Shown here: piece after piece, positions 1-5,852 of the stretch
Layout of the letters: each line of letters starts with the position of its first letter
How positions within the stretch are numbered: the stretch's first letter is position 1
Assembly (NCBI GenBank): GCA_035298385.1
Contig: DATGYC010000225.1
Coordinates: 1 to 15,442 of the forward strand
DNA: 15,442 bases
Direction of reading: 5' to 3'
Source: DATGYC01 sp035298385
GTDB taxonomy: Bacteria > Bacillota > Sulfobacillia > Symbiobacteriales > Symbiobacteriaceae
Translations under genes and position numbers: made by a program
The notes under the pieces: generated by a model
Seen by the model: only the letters and a program-made list of their open reading frames with translations
Databases searched by the model: none
What the model was told of the DNA's origin: nothing

Positions 1-522
1 GAAGAGTGAGCCGTGCTGGACCGAGAAGAAGAGTGTGTTGAGATCGCCGCTGCGGCCGGTGGGGGTGAACATCTGGGCGGGGCCACCGGTCGTGAAGGCC
101 AGCATGGCCCGCTTGCCGCGGAAGACGCCGTTATCGTACCATTTGCCGCCCCCGTAGGCGAAGCCCATGGCGAAGACACGGTCGATCCAGCCCTTCAGGA
201 TGGCCGGGATCGAGGCCCACCAGAGCGGAAACTGGAAGATGACCAGGTCCGCCCAGCGGAGCTTCTCCTGCTCCGCCGCTACATCGGCCGCGAAGCTTTG
301 GTTGGCTGCGGCCTGCATCTGCTCAAACTGCGGCTTGAAGTAGTCCGGGTTGGCCTCAAGGCCGAAGTCGTGCCGGTCCAGCAGCGGGTTGAACTGCATG
401 GCATAGAGGTCAGAGACCTGGACGGCATGACCTTGCTCTTGAAAGGTCTTCACGGCTACGTCCTTCATTGCATGGCTGAAGGATTTCGGTTCAGGATGGG
501 CCAGGACAATCAAAACGTTCAC
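1..522 (-). CDS. NAD(P)H dehydrogenase (quinone), flavodoxin fold; 3' part beyond the window
   Basis: Seen: 174 codons from a GTG at 522 down to base 1, with no stop, so the C-terminus is missing. The N-terminus MNVLIVLAHPEP is the beta-strand and phosphate-loop start of the NQO1/KefF/MdaB family (Pfam Flavodoxin_2). The segment PLWWASIPAILKGWIDRVF (about residues 99-117) and the glycine-rich FAYGGGKWYDNGVF and TTGGPAQM stretches are also typical of FAD/FMN-dependent quinone reductases. A strong AGGAGGA (532-538) lies 9 nt before the GTG and overlaps the stop codon of the upstream SDR gene, which points to translational coupling. Known: these soluble enzymes reduce quinones and nitro- or azo-compounds with two electrons from NAD(P)H. 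Inferred: the last visible gene of a TetR-controlled redox operon with a detoxification role. The natural substrate cannot be read from the sequence. Confidence 0.9.
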   Translation of the reverse strand, partial: MNVLIVLAHPEPKSFSHAMKDVAVKTFQEQGHAVQVSDLYAMQFNPLLDRHDFGLEANPDYFKPQFEQMQAAANQSFAADVAAEQEKLRWADLVIFQFPLWWASIPAILKGWIDRVFAMGFAYGGGKWYDNGVFRGKRAMLAFTTGGPAQMFTPTGRSGDLNTLFFSVQHGSLF

Positions 523-536
523 TGGACGGAATCCTC

Positions 537-1439
537 CTAGAGGCCGGTTAGCTGGGCACTGATCGCCCAGAGCTTCTGAGCGACGCCCTCATCGTAGGTC
601 TGGCGGGGGGAGCGCATCTCCACCTGCTTGCCGAAGTACCGGCCCGTGACGCCCTCCACCGCGGGCGAGGCGGCCAGGTAGAGGAGACGCTCAGCCGACC
701 GCTCCGGCGTCAGCATGAAGGGCCGGGCGATGAGCCCCATGATCCGGAAGAAGGCGGAGGTGTTGCCGAAGTTGGTCCGGACCACACCCGGATGTACGCA
801 GTTGACGGTGACACCGGTGCCCTCAAGGCGGCGGGCCAGCTCATAGGTAAAGAGCATGTTGCAGAGCTTGGACTGGCTGTAGGCCTTGATCCCGGTGTAG
901 CCGCTCTGCAGGTGCAGGTCATCCAGGTTGATCGTCGCCCCCGCCCCGAACATCGAGGTGACGTTGATGATGCGGGCCGGGGGGGAACCTCCGAGGACAT
1001 TGCCATTTGGGCCCCGCAGGAGGTTCCCCCCCGGAGGGGTGCTGGCCTTGAGCAGGTCCAGCAGCAGATCCGTCAACAGGAAGTAGGCTAGGTGATTAAA
1101 CGCAAAGGTATACTCATGACCGTCCACCGTCAGCGACCGCTTCGGGAAGACGCCGCCGGCGTTGTTGATCAAGATGTCTAGTCGATCGTAGCGGGCCTTG
1201 AACGCCGCAGCCAGTTGGCGGATGGAGGCCTGAGAGGAGAGGTCGGCCAGGAGCAGGTCAACGTTGGTGTTGCCGGTCTTGGCGATGATCTCGGCCTTGG
1301 TGGCCTCGCCCTTCGTCCGATCGCGTGCGACCAGGACCACGGTGGCGCCCAGGCGGGCGAGCCCTTCTGCGGTAGCCTTGCCGATTCCCGAAGTAGCGCC
1401 GGTTACGAGCGAGACCTTACCAGTGAGGGTGGTAGCCAT
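537..1439 (-). CDS. Short-chain dehydrogenase/reductase (retinol dehydrogenase-like) with an in-frame insertion
   Basis: A 300-aa classical SDR. The Rossmann cofactor motif TGATSGIG is at residues 13-20, with ARD at 38-40. NNAG is at 92-95, the catalytic Ser in NVTSMFG (S162) and the YSQSK active site at 187-191 (Y187, K191). The ATG at 1439 is supported by GGAGGAG upstream (about 1444-1451). The closest general type is the retinol-dehydrogenase/protochlorophyllide-reductase-like SDRs that act on aldehydes, ketones or alcohols with NADP(H); the substrate is unknown. Oddity: between KAS (131-133) and ARIINV (155 on), where relatives usually have only a few residues, there are about 20 extra Gly/Pro/Asn-rich residues. 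They are encoded by a perfect inverted repeat at 977-1034. The catalytic residues are intact, so the enzyme is probably functional. It lies between the F420-like reductase gene and the quinone reductase gene on the same strand, and its stop overlaps the ribosome binding site of the latter. Confidence 0.93.
   Translation of the reverse strand: MATTLTGKVSLVTGATSGIGKATAEGLARLGATVVLVARDRTKGEATKAEIIAKTGNTNVDLLLADLSSQASIRQLAAAFKARYDRLDILINNAGGVFPKRSLTVDGHEYTFAFNHLAYFLLTDLLLDLLKASTPPGGNLLRGPNGNVLGGSPPARIINVTSMFGAGATINLDDLHLQSGYTGIKAYSQSKLCNMLFTYELARRLEGTGVTVNCVHPGVVRTNFGNTSAFFRIMGLIARPFMLTPERSAERLLYLAASPAVEGVTGRYFGKQVEMRSPRQTYDEGVAQKLWAISAQLTGL
977..1034. repeat. Perfect 16-bp inverted repeat inside the SDR gene (possible palindromic insertion)
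   Basis: The arms CCGGGGGGGAACCTCC (977-992) and GGAGGTTCCCCCCCGG (1019-1034) are exact reverse complements separated by 26 nt. The element keeps the SDR reading frame and coincides with the Gly/Pro/Asn-rich stretch that interrupts the usual SDR sequence just before the ARIINV strand. This fits a short mobile or REP-like palindrome that inserted in frame and was tolerated in a surface loop. I did not find a second copy in the window, so its repeat status is unproven. Confidence 0.7.
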
Positions 1440-1458
1440 TCTGCTCCTCCTATAAAGT

Positions 1459-1488
1459 GCCCCCCTCCGGCTTGTCGCTGAGGGGGGC
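1459..1488 (-). terminator. Hairpin between the F420-like reductase and SDR genes, possible partial terminator
   Basis: A perfect 9-bp stem (1459-1467 with 1480-1488) and 12-nt loop lie just after the leftward gene ending at 1503 and directly before the SDR ribosome binding site. Read leftward the tail is ACTTTATAGG, a weak U-tract. It may attenuate or process the operon transcript rather than end it completely, since no separate promoter for the SDR gene is obvious in the 63-nt gap. Confidence 0.5.
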
Positions 1489-1502
1489 CTAATCTATCTT
1501 CC

Positions 1503-2144
1503 TTACCGGACGATCTTGAAGTTGAACATGGGGGTGCCCAGGGCGCCCCAGAGCCGCAGCCAGATCGGCAGGAGCATCTCGGTGCCGCGAGCGGTCGAGA
1601 TGTCGCCCAGGTCGATCACGCGCTTCCAGCCGAACCAGGTCTTGAGGATCTCGGTCACCTGCGCCTTCGCCTCGGCGTCGTTGCCGGAGACGAAGACCTC
1701 ATGATCGCCGTCAGCCAACTGGCCGGGGTCGACCATCAGGTAGCAGTTCATGGTGTTCAGGGTCTTGACGACCTTGACCGCCGGGAAGGCCTTCTGGGTC
1801 CGCTCGCCGAGCGAGTCGGTCGACGGGGTGAAGAGCGAGGGGGGCATCCCCTGGGAGAAGTCGAGCGGGTTGGCGATGTCGATCAGGATCTTGCCATTGA
1901 GGTTCTGGGCGCCCGCCAGCTCCAGCGCCTCGAGCGAACCGGTACCGCTGGTGCAGTTGAAGATGATCTCGCCAAAGGCGGCCGTCTCGGCAAAGGAGCC
2001 GACCTTGGCCTGCGGGACCGTGCCGAGCCACTCGCTCAGCTTCGCCGGATTACGGGTGCCGACCATCACCTCATGACCGAGCGCTACCAGCTTCGCACCG
2101 AACGTCTGACCAACCATGCCGGAGCCAAGAATACCTACCTGCAT
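1503..2144 (-). CDS. NADPH-dependent F420 reductase-like / NAD(P)-binding oxidoreductase
   Basis: 213 aa starting MQVGILGSGMVG. The GSGMVG motif (7-12) is the dinucleotide-binding GxGxxG, and VGTRNPAK (28-35) places Thr-Arg where NADP(H)-preferring members bind the 2'-phosphate. This is the F420_oxidored (NPB family) fold also seen in FNO-like and 'NADPH-dependent F420 reductase' proteins. Many bacterial members are annotated this way without F420 use being shown. Start choice: an AGGAGG (2154-2159) lies 9 nt before the ATG at 2144, while an upstream in-frame ATG at 2162 precedes that AGGAGG and would encode the SD itself, so 2144 is preferred. First gene of the leftward operon, driven by the TATACT promoter at 2194-2222 and divergent from tetR. 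Substrate unknown. Confidence 0.85.
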   Translation of the reverse strand: MQVGILGSGMVGQTFGAKLVALGHEVMVGTRNPAKLSEWLGTVPQAKVGSFAETAAFGEIIFNCTSGTGSLEALELAGAQNLNGKILIDIANPLDFSQGMPPSLFTPSTDSLGERTQKAFPAVKVVKTLNTMNCYLMVDPGQLADGDHEVFVSGNDAEAKAQVTEILKTWFGWKRVIDLGDISTARGTEMLLPIWLRLWGALGTPMFNFKIVR

Positions 2145-2167
2145 GTGCGAATGCCTCCTCATGTAGA

Positions 2168-2183
2168 GAGACAGGTCTGTCTC
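2168..2183. promoter_or_regulatory. Operator 1, palindrome GAGACAG-GT-CTGTCTC
   Basis: A perfect 7-2-7 palindrome just downstream of the leftward promoter and upstream of its first gene. The second copy is at 2200-2215, 32 bp away centre to centre, close to three helical turns. It is a likely TetR-family binding site because it sits in the tetR divergent intergenic region. Binding itself is inferred. Confidence 0.75.
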
Positions 2184-2188
2184 GTTAT

Positions 2189-2217
2189 TTGACAGTATAG
2201 AGACAGGTCTGTATCAT
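2189..2217 (+). promoter_or_regulatory. Sigma70-type promoter for the TetR gene
   Basis: TTGACA (2189-2194), a 17-nt spacer and TATCAT (2212-2217): a perfect -35 and a one-mismatch -10. Transcription would start near 2224, about 15 nt before the TetR ATG at 2239. Operator 2 fills the spacer and overlaps the -10, so the regulator should repress itself. Confidence 0.8.
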
Positions 2218-2222
2218 GTCAA
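2194..2222 (-). promoter_or_regulatory. Sigma70-type promoter for the leftward redox operon
   Basis: On the minus strand TTGACA (2222-2217), a 17-nt spacer and TATACT (2199-2194). It occupies almost the same DNA as the rightward tetR promoter, so polymerase binding should be mutually exclusive. Operator 2 lies exactly in its spacer, and operator 1 lies just past its expected start near 2187. Confidence 0.8.
2200..2215. promoter_or_regulatory. Operator 2, palindrome GAGACAG-GT-CTGTATC
   Basis: A near-copy of operator 1 (15 of 16 bases identical). It lies within the spacers of both overlapping promoters, so one bound dimer could silence both directions. Confidence 0.78.
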
Positions 2223-2238
2223 GCAGGGGTGAACGAAA

Positions 2239-2814
2239 ATGGAACGGAAAGAGACAGCGCCGAAGTCGGCTCGTGAGCGGATTCTGGATACCGCGGGTCA
2301 GCTCTTCGCTCGCGATGGTTTTCTGGCGGTCGGGATCGACCTGATTATCGCGGAGTCAGGCGTTGCTAAGATGACCCTTTACCGCCACTTCTCCTCCAAG
2401 GAGGAGCTAATAGTCGCCTACCTTGAGCGGGCGAACCTGGGATTCTGGCACTGGATGGACTCGATGTTAGCGGACGTGGCGGGACCGCAGGCGAAGATCC
2501 TGGCGATGTTTCAGGCCGTTCAAAAGGTCGCAACCAGTCCACAATGCCTGGGGTGTTCCTTCCAGAGCGCCGCCCTGGAGTTTCCCGTGCTCGACCACGC
2601 GGTACACCAGGTAGCCATCAAGCATAAGGATATGGTTCTACAGCGAATTCGATCCCTGGCGTCCGAGGCCGGGTTAAAGGAGCCGGAGGCGCTGGCCAAT
2701 CAGCTCTTGCTCTTGATGGATGGCGCCTGGACAGCCGTCCGCATGTATGGCCCGCAGAACGCGGCCGTCGATCTGGTGCCAGCGGTCAAGATTCTGCTGG
2801 CAGCCCACCAATAG
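2239..2814 (+). CDS. TetR/AcrR-family transcriptional repressor
   Basis: 191 aa. The N-terminal TetR_N helix-turn-helix runs through ARERILDTAGQLFARDGF (about 11-28) and the recognition segment VAKMTLYRHFSSKEEL (42-57), with the family signature LYRHF. The ligand-binding half contains CLGCSFQSAALEF with C103 and C106, a 'GCxF' arrangement common in one TetR subgroup; the Cys pair could also sense electrophiles or oxidants (inference). The ATG at 2239 has AGGGGTGA (2225-2232) upstream. The gene diverges from three oxidoreductase genes, and two palindromic operators lie between them. It is therefore most likely an autoregulated local repressor that is released by a quinone, aldehyde or similar compound, which the reductases then remove. 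A strong terminator follows. Confidence 0.93.
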   Translation: MERKETAPKSARERILDTAGQLFARDGFLAVGIDLIIAESGVAKMTLYRHFSSKEELIVAYLERANLGFWHWMDSMLADVAGPQAKILAMFQAVQKVATSPQCLGCSFQSAALEFPVLDHAVHQVAIKHKDMVLQRIRSLASEAGLKEPEALANQLLLLMDGAWTAVRMYGPQNAAVDLVPAVKILLAAHQ

Positions 2815-2819
2815 CGAAA

Positions 2820-2855
2820 CGCCACGGCAACGCTTGCCGTGGCGCTCTACTTTTT
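2820..2855 (+). terminator. Intrinsic terminator after tetR
   Basis: An 11-bp stem (2820-2830 with 2834-2844, arms GCCACGGCAA/TTGCCGTGGC plus a closing C-G), a 3-nt loop, and TTTTT at 2851-2855 after a 6-nt gap. Read leftward it has the tail GTTTCG, so it may also serve the opposite strand. Confidence 0.85.
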
Positions 2856-2975
2856 ATCGCATGTGCAGCCGCTCATCTGGGTGAAGAAGCCTGGTCGGTC
2901 CCTGGTGATCTCGCCCAATAGCCCAGCGAAAAGGCCTCCCTTGGGTCCGGGAGGCCGCTTGGCGGTCACAGTCAT
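2847..2975 (-). CDS. 42-aa ORF resembling a cytochrome P450 N-terminus; gene remnant or chance ORF
   Basis: ATG at 2975 with GGGGAGGA (2981-2988) 5 nt upstream; stop TAG at 2849-2847. Residues 7-23 (RPPGPKGGLFAGLLGEI) followed by RDRPGFF match the proline-rich hinge and A-helix start of bacterial P450s, which typically read PPGPKG...LLG...RDPLGFF. The ORF then stops after a short SGCTCDKK end, where a P450 would continue for about 400 residues. It lies 26 nt after the Nudix stop on the same strand, so it could be co-transcribed. Against coding: the PPGPKGG codons coincide with a terminator-like hairpin (2933-2956). It could be a decayed P450 5' end, a genuine small protein ending in CxC, or a coincidence created by the hairpin. 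Confidence 0.4.
   Translation of the reverse strand: MTVTAKRPPGPKGGLFAGLLGEITRDRPGFFTQMSGCTCDKK
2929..2956 (-). terminator. Terminator-like hairpin after the Nudix gene, inside the 42-codon ORF
   Basis: Arms GGCCTCCC (2933-2940) and GGGAGGCC (2949-2956) with an 8-nt loop. Read leftward the stem is followed by TTTTC (2932-2928). It lies 46 nt past the Nudix stop codon and is a plausible end of that transcript. Confidence 0.5.
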
Positions 2976-3001
2976 GATGGTCCTCCCCGCAAGGGTGCGG
3001 C

Positions 3002-3604
3002 TCAGGCGCCTGCCTGGGCCGTGGCCAACAGTTGTGGATGGAGTTCGAGGATGCGGGCCAGCTGCCGGAGCTGGAAACCGGGCTCCAGGACGAACTGGTG
3101 GTTGTAGTTCCGCCGCAGCATCGCCCGGCCACCACCATCCATGTACTGCTGGAGCGTGATCTGGTTGTTGCAGATCCGCACAACATCACTTGGCTTGAGG
3201 AGCAGGAGCCCCTTGACCTCTGCCGATGGCATGGGCAGACCGGTCGCCCGCGCGAAGTACATGAAGGAGAATTCGCCAGTGGAGGGTCGTTCACGAATCA
3301 GGACAGGCCGCGGTTGCCCATCTTGGGGCCAGTCGATCTCCTCGAGTTCGTCCCACGCCCCGCGCGTGGAGTAGGTGACGGGCACGTCCATCGGAGTAAT
3401 GCGTAGCCAGGCCTCTTCCCAGGCCTCTCGCACGGCACACTCCCAGGGGGTTTCGACGCCCTCTCGGTGGCCACCAACGCGAATGACCACCAACTGCTTG
3501 CGCTTCATGGCGGTCCCCAGTACGAAGGGGAAGTGACCGTTCACCATGATGTAGGCCCCGGCTGTAATAATGCGGTTTCGATCGATCAATGCCTCACCCC
3601 CCAT
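3002..3604 (-). CDS. Nudix-family hydrolase with an altered Nudix box
   Basis: A protein of up to 200 aa. The Nudix box starts at G45 (GHREGVE, 45-51) and continues with REAWEEAWL (59-67). Its metal-binding glutamates are all present (RE at 59-60, EE at 63-64), but the conserved glycine near the end is Trp (W66). Family members hydrolyse nucleoside diphosphates linked to another group (for example oxidised dNTPs, ADP-ribose or NADH). The C-terminal half (about 120-200) is not recognised and may set specificity. Start: the ATG at 3604 lacks a close SD, while a purine-rich GGGGGGTGAGG directly after it could instead serve a TTG five codons downstream. A stem-loop (3625-3645) lies upstream. Substrate unknown. 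Confidence 0.82.
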   Translation of the reverse strand: MGGEALIDRNRIITAGAYIMVNGHFPFVLGTAMKRKQLVVIRVGGHREGVETPWECAVREAWEEAWLRITPMDVPVTYSTRGAWDELEEIDWPQDGQPRPVLIRERPSTGEFSFMYFARATGLPMPSAEVKGLLLLKPSDVVRICNNQITLQQYMDGGGRAMLRRNYNHQFVLEPGFQLRQLARILELHPQLLATAQAGA

Positions 3605-3624
3605 TCGGGTCGAATCTGAGCCTC

Positions 3625-3645
3625 ACCCGGCCGCTCTGGCCGGGT
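3625..3645. other. GC-rich hairpin upstream of the Nudix gene
   Basis: ACCCGGCC (3625-3632) pairs with GGCCGGGT (3638-3645) around a 5-nt loop. On the + strand it is followed by TTTGCTGTATCTTTTA, a terminator-like tail, but no rightward gene ends nearby. It may stop antisense read-through before the surface operon, or form part of the Nudix leader. Confidence 0.45.
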
Positions 3646-3740
3646 TTGCTGTATCTTTTACCAACTACTACACAGTGTGCGTAAATTCCTCCCACAAATC
3701 GAAGCCCCGCTTTGCCTAGAGCGGAAAGCAGGAGCGTCTA

Positions 3741-4637
3741 TTGGTGGTTTTTACAGGAATTGGTAGAGTTAGTCTCGATCAGTCGTTCTGCGGGCTGGGG
3801 GTGGTGAGGGTGCAGAGAAGGCATGCTGGTTCCTCCCTAAGGGCGCTGCTCCTGCTGGTGGCACTAAGCGCAACGTGCGTGGGGAGTCTCTTCGGGTCGA
3901 CCCATGCTTTGGCCCTGGAGCGGCGAGCGTTGGAGCAACCGCTCTTTACCTCGCTCCAAGCGGCGGACTTGATGGCGGTGGGGGCGACGAGCCTCTCCCT
4001 GGCGCCCCAACCCGAGTTGGCTGGTGTACATCAGGACGTCACTACGGTTGTGAACCTCTCAGGGCGGATGCTGCCGGTCAGTGTCAGCATGGAGGGGATA
4101 GCCGGGCTGACCGCCTCTGTGGAGCCGGGAATTTTGGCGCCGGGGCAGATGGGGACGATTCGGCTAGACGGGCCTGTGCCGGCGGGGTCGGGTACCGTTA
4201 CTGGGATTCTTCACCTTTATGGGTTTAACCAATACGTTCATTTTGCGATTCCCGTATCCGTGGCTGCGATGGTCTGCGGTGGTGGTTCGACCCCCTTGGC
4301 AGAGGGTGAGACTGCCCTGTCCGAAGCGGAGGGCTCGTCTGCCAGTGAGGTGCCGATCCCACAGCCAGGGGCTGTGTTGACAGACGGTTGCGGCGGCTTG
4401 ACGCCAGATACTCTTGGAGCCGTAGCCCCGCCGGAGGCGGAAGCGGCGATCGGTGAAGCGGTTGCCACTCCGTCTGCGGAAGCGGCGATCGGTGAAGCGG
4501 GTGCCTCCCCGTCTGCGGAAGCGGTGACCAGTGACCCGGGCGCCCTACCCGCAGTGGCCCCCGCTCCGCTCGTAGAAGCGGCTCCCCCAATGTCCGACAG
4601 CACGGTCCCAGTTCCCGCTCCGGCTAGCACTACCTAG
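3741..4637 (+). CDS. Secreted protein with Ala/Pro-rich repeat tail, first gene of the SipW/TasA-like operon
   Basis: Not recognised as a named family. From the TTG at 3741 (AGGAG at 3730-3734, 6 nt before it) it has 298 aa; a later GTG start around codons 21-24 would shorten the unusually long N-terminus. Residues about 32-57 form a hydrophobic segment ending STHALA, a likely signal peptide. The next ~120 residues (VVNLSG...LTASVEPGILAPGQMGTIRLDG...VHFAIPVSVAAMVC) look like one beta-sandwich domain with a 'N-x-G...PG' pattern similar in style to TasA-type proteins. After about residue 180 the chain becomes low complexity and rich in Ala, Pro, Glu and Ser, with 13-residue tandem repeats (233 on), probably an extended surface stalk. 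It lies 16 nt before the signal peptidase gene. Inferred role: cell-surface or matrix partner, by analogy with TapA in the Bacillus operon, without detectable homology. Confidence 0.75.
   Translation: MVVFTGIGRVSLDQSFCGLGVVRVQRRHAGSSLRALLLLVALSATCVGSLFGSTHALALERRALEQPLFTSLQAADLMAVGATSLSLAPQPELAGVHQDVTTVVNLSGRMLPVSVSMEGIAGLTASVEPGILAPGQMGTIRLDGPVPAGSGTVTGILHLYGFNQYVHFAIPVSVAAMVCGGGSTPLAEGETALSEAEGSSASEVPIPQPGAVLTDGCGGLTPDTLGAVAPPEAEAAIGEAVATPSAEAAIGEAGASPSAEAVTSDPGALPAVAPAPLVEAAPPMSDSTVPVPAPASTT
4437..4514 (+). repeat. Two tandem 39-bp repeats, plus a third degenerate unit
   Basis: Units at 4437-4475 and 4476-4514 begin with the identical run GCGGAAGCGGCGATCGGTGA and end in CCGTCT; a diverged third copy begins at 4515. 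Each encodes 13 residues of the pattern AEAAIGEAxAxPS in the stalk of the secreted protein. High nucleotide identity suggests recent duplication and possible length variation between strains. Confidence 0.85.
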
Positions 4638-4653
4638 GACGGGAGGGGTTCTG

Positions 4654-5268
4654 GTGTTCCAGAAGATGCTCAAGGTCCTCAACATTTTGGTGACAGCAGT
4701 CCTTCTGCTGCTGATCCTTGCATCGGCCACGCTGGCGATCTCCGCCCGCCGCTCCAAGGACGCCCTACCGACCGTTGGAGGCTATAAGCTCTTGACCGTG
4801 CTCTCAGGCTCCATGGAGCCGAGCATCCGGACCGGCGACGCGATCGCGGTCCGGCCGGTTCAGCCGGGCCAGGTAGCCAAGGAGGGCGACGTGATCACCT
4901 TCTTTGCCAAGGAAGGTAGCGCCATGCTGATCACCCACCGTGTCATTGGTCTGATCAAGATGAATGAGAAACCTGTCGCCTACGTGACTAAGGGCGACAA
5001 CAACGAGAGCCAGGACCTGACTCCGGTCCCGGTCGATCGGGTGGTGGGCATCTACCAGTGGCGGATCCCCTTCTTCGGTTACGTCTCCGACTTCATGCGC
5101 AAACCCTTCGGGATCCTCCTCTTTGTGGTCCTGCCCGGACTGCTCTTCATCGGCGGTGAGCTGAAGAGGGTCTGGCGGGCCATGGAGGAGACCGAGGACT
5201 CCGTTAAGGATCCGGCCCCGGCTGAGTCCCCGAACCCGGCTACGACCCCGGGCGCCCCGGAAAAGTGA
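4654..5268 (+). CDS. sipW: SipW-type (ER-type) signal peptidase I
   Basis: 204 aa. An N-terminal membrane segment (about 8-30) is followed by the catalytic SGSMEPSI with Ser53, then ITHRVI with His95 in place of the Lys found in ordinary bacterial LepB/SipS, and TKGDNNE with Asp115. The Ser-His arrangement is the hallmark of SipW and archaeal/ER signal peptidases. A second membrane segment (about 152-168) precedes a charged Pro-rich cytoplasmic tail. The GTG at 4654 has GGGAGGGG (4641-4648) upstream. Known: SipW enzymes cleave a special class of signal peptides, including TasA/CalY proteins that assemble into surface fibres. The next gene, 29 nt downstream, has such a signal, so enzyme and substrate are co-expressed. 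Confidence 0.92.
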   Translation: MFQKMLKVLNILVTAVLLLLILASATLAISARRSKDALPTVGGYKLLTVLSGSMEPSIRTGDAIAVRPVQPGQVAKEGDVITFFAKEGSAMLITHRVIGLIKMNEKPVAYVTKGDNNESQDLTPVPVDRVVGIYQWRIPFFGYVSDFMRKPFGILLFVVLPGLLFIGGELKRVWRAMEETEDSVKDPAPAESPNPATTPGAPEK

Positions 5269-5297
5269 GTCCGAATACGTTAAGGGGGATTCCAATC

Positions 5298-5837
5298 ATG
5301 TCGATGAAGAAGATCGCGCTGAGCCTGGCTTCCATCGGTGCCGCCTCGCTCCTCGTGACCGGCGCCTCCTTCGCACTCTTCACGGCCTCGACCACCAACG
5401 CCAACAACACCTTCTCCTCCGGCACCGTCACCATCGGCAGCCTGGCGGGCTGCGGCAATACCTTCAACAACATCGCCCCTGGCGACTCCGGTACCTTCAC
5501 CTGCAACGTGACCTACACCGGTAGCCTGGACGCCTGGCTCGGTCTAAACACCACGTTTACCGGTCCCCTGACCTCCTGCGACGGCGTGAACTCTCTGCAG
5601 GCAACGATCACCCGTGGCGCCCAGACCTTCTTTAACAACACGGCTAACCAGGTCGTCGGCACCGTGCCGGTGACGGGTGGCACGACCGTCTCCTTCGTCG
5701 TCAACTGGAACCTGCCGCTGGCGGCGGGCAACACCTGCCAGGCTCAGACGGCCGACCTGATGCTACAGGTCAACGCGGTGCAGTCCAAGAACAACACCCT
5801 GCCGGCCCCGGGCGTTGGCCCGATCAGCTGGACCTAA
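5298..5837 (+). CDS. TasA/CalY-like secreted protein with a SipW-type signal peptide
   Basis: 179 aa from the ATG at 5298, which has AAGGGGGA (5282-5289) at good spacing; an in-frame start at 5265 would overlap sipW and lacks an SD. The N-terminus MSMKKIALSLASIGAASLLV and the following GASFALFTASTTNANNTFSSGTV fit the SipW-cognate signal (cleavage likely just before LF or F at residues 27-28, then NxTFxSGT). The mature part is a beta-rich domain with NIAPGDSGTFTCNVTYTGSL, matching the 'PGD...N-x-G-S' region of TasA/camelysin (Peptidase_M73). Unlike Bacillus TasA it has four cysteines (C52, C69, C94, C147), enough for two disulfides outside the cell. Probable role: surface filament or biofilm-matrix subunit. 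A terminator follows. Confidence 0.85.
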   Translation: MSMKKIALSLASIGAASLLVTGASFALFTASTTNANNTFSSGTVTIGSLAGCGNTFNNIAPGDSGTFTCNVTYTGSLDAWLGLNTTFTGPLTSCDGVNSLQATITRGAQTFFNNTANQVVGTVPVTGGTTVSFVVNWNLPLAAGNTCQAQTADLMLQVNAVQSKNNTLPAPGVGPISWT

Positions 5838-5852
5838 GCGCTGTAGCAGAAG

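Noticed and set aside
3690..3740. Cyclic-di-GMP riboswitch-like pieces before the surface operon
   Set aside because: Short GAAAGC and GGCAAAGC strings occur, but the conserved core and helices of GEMM RNAs cannot be drawn.
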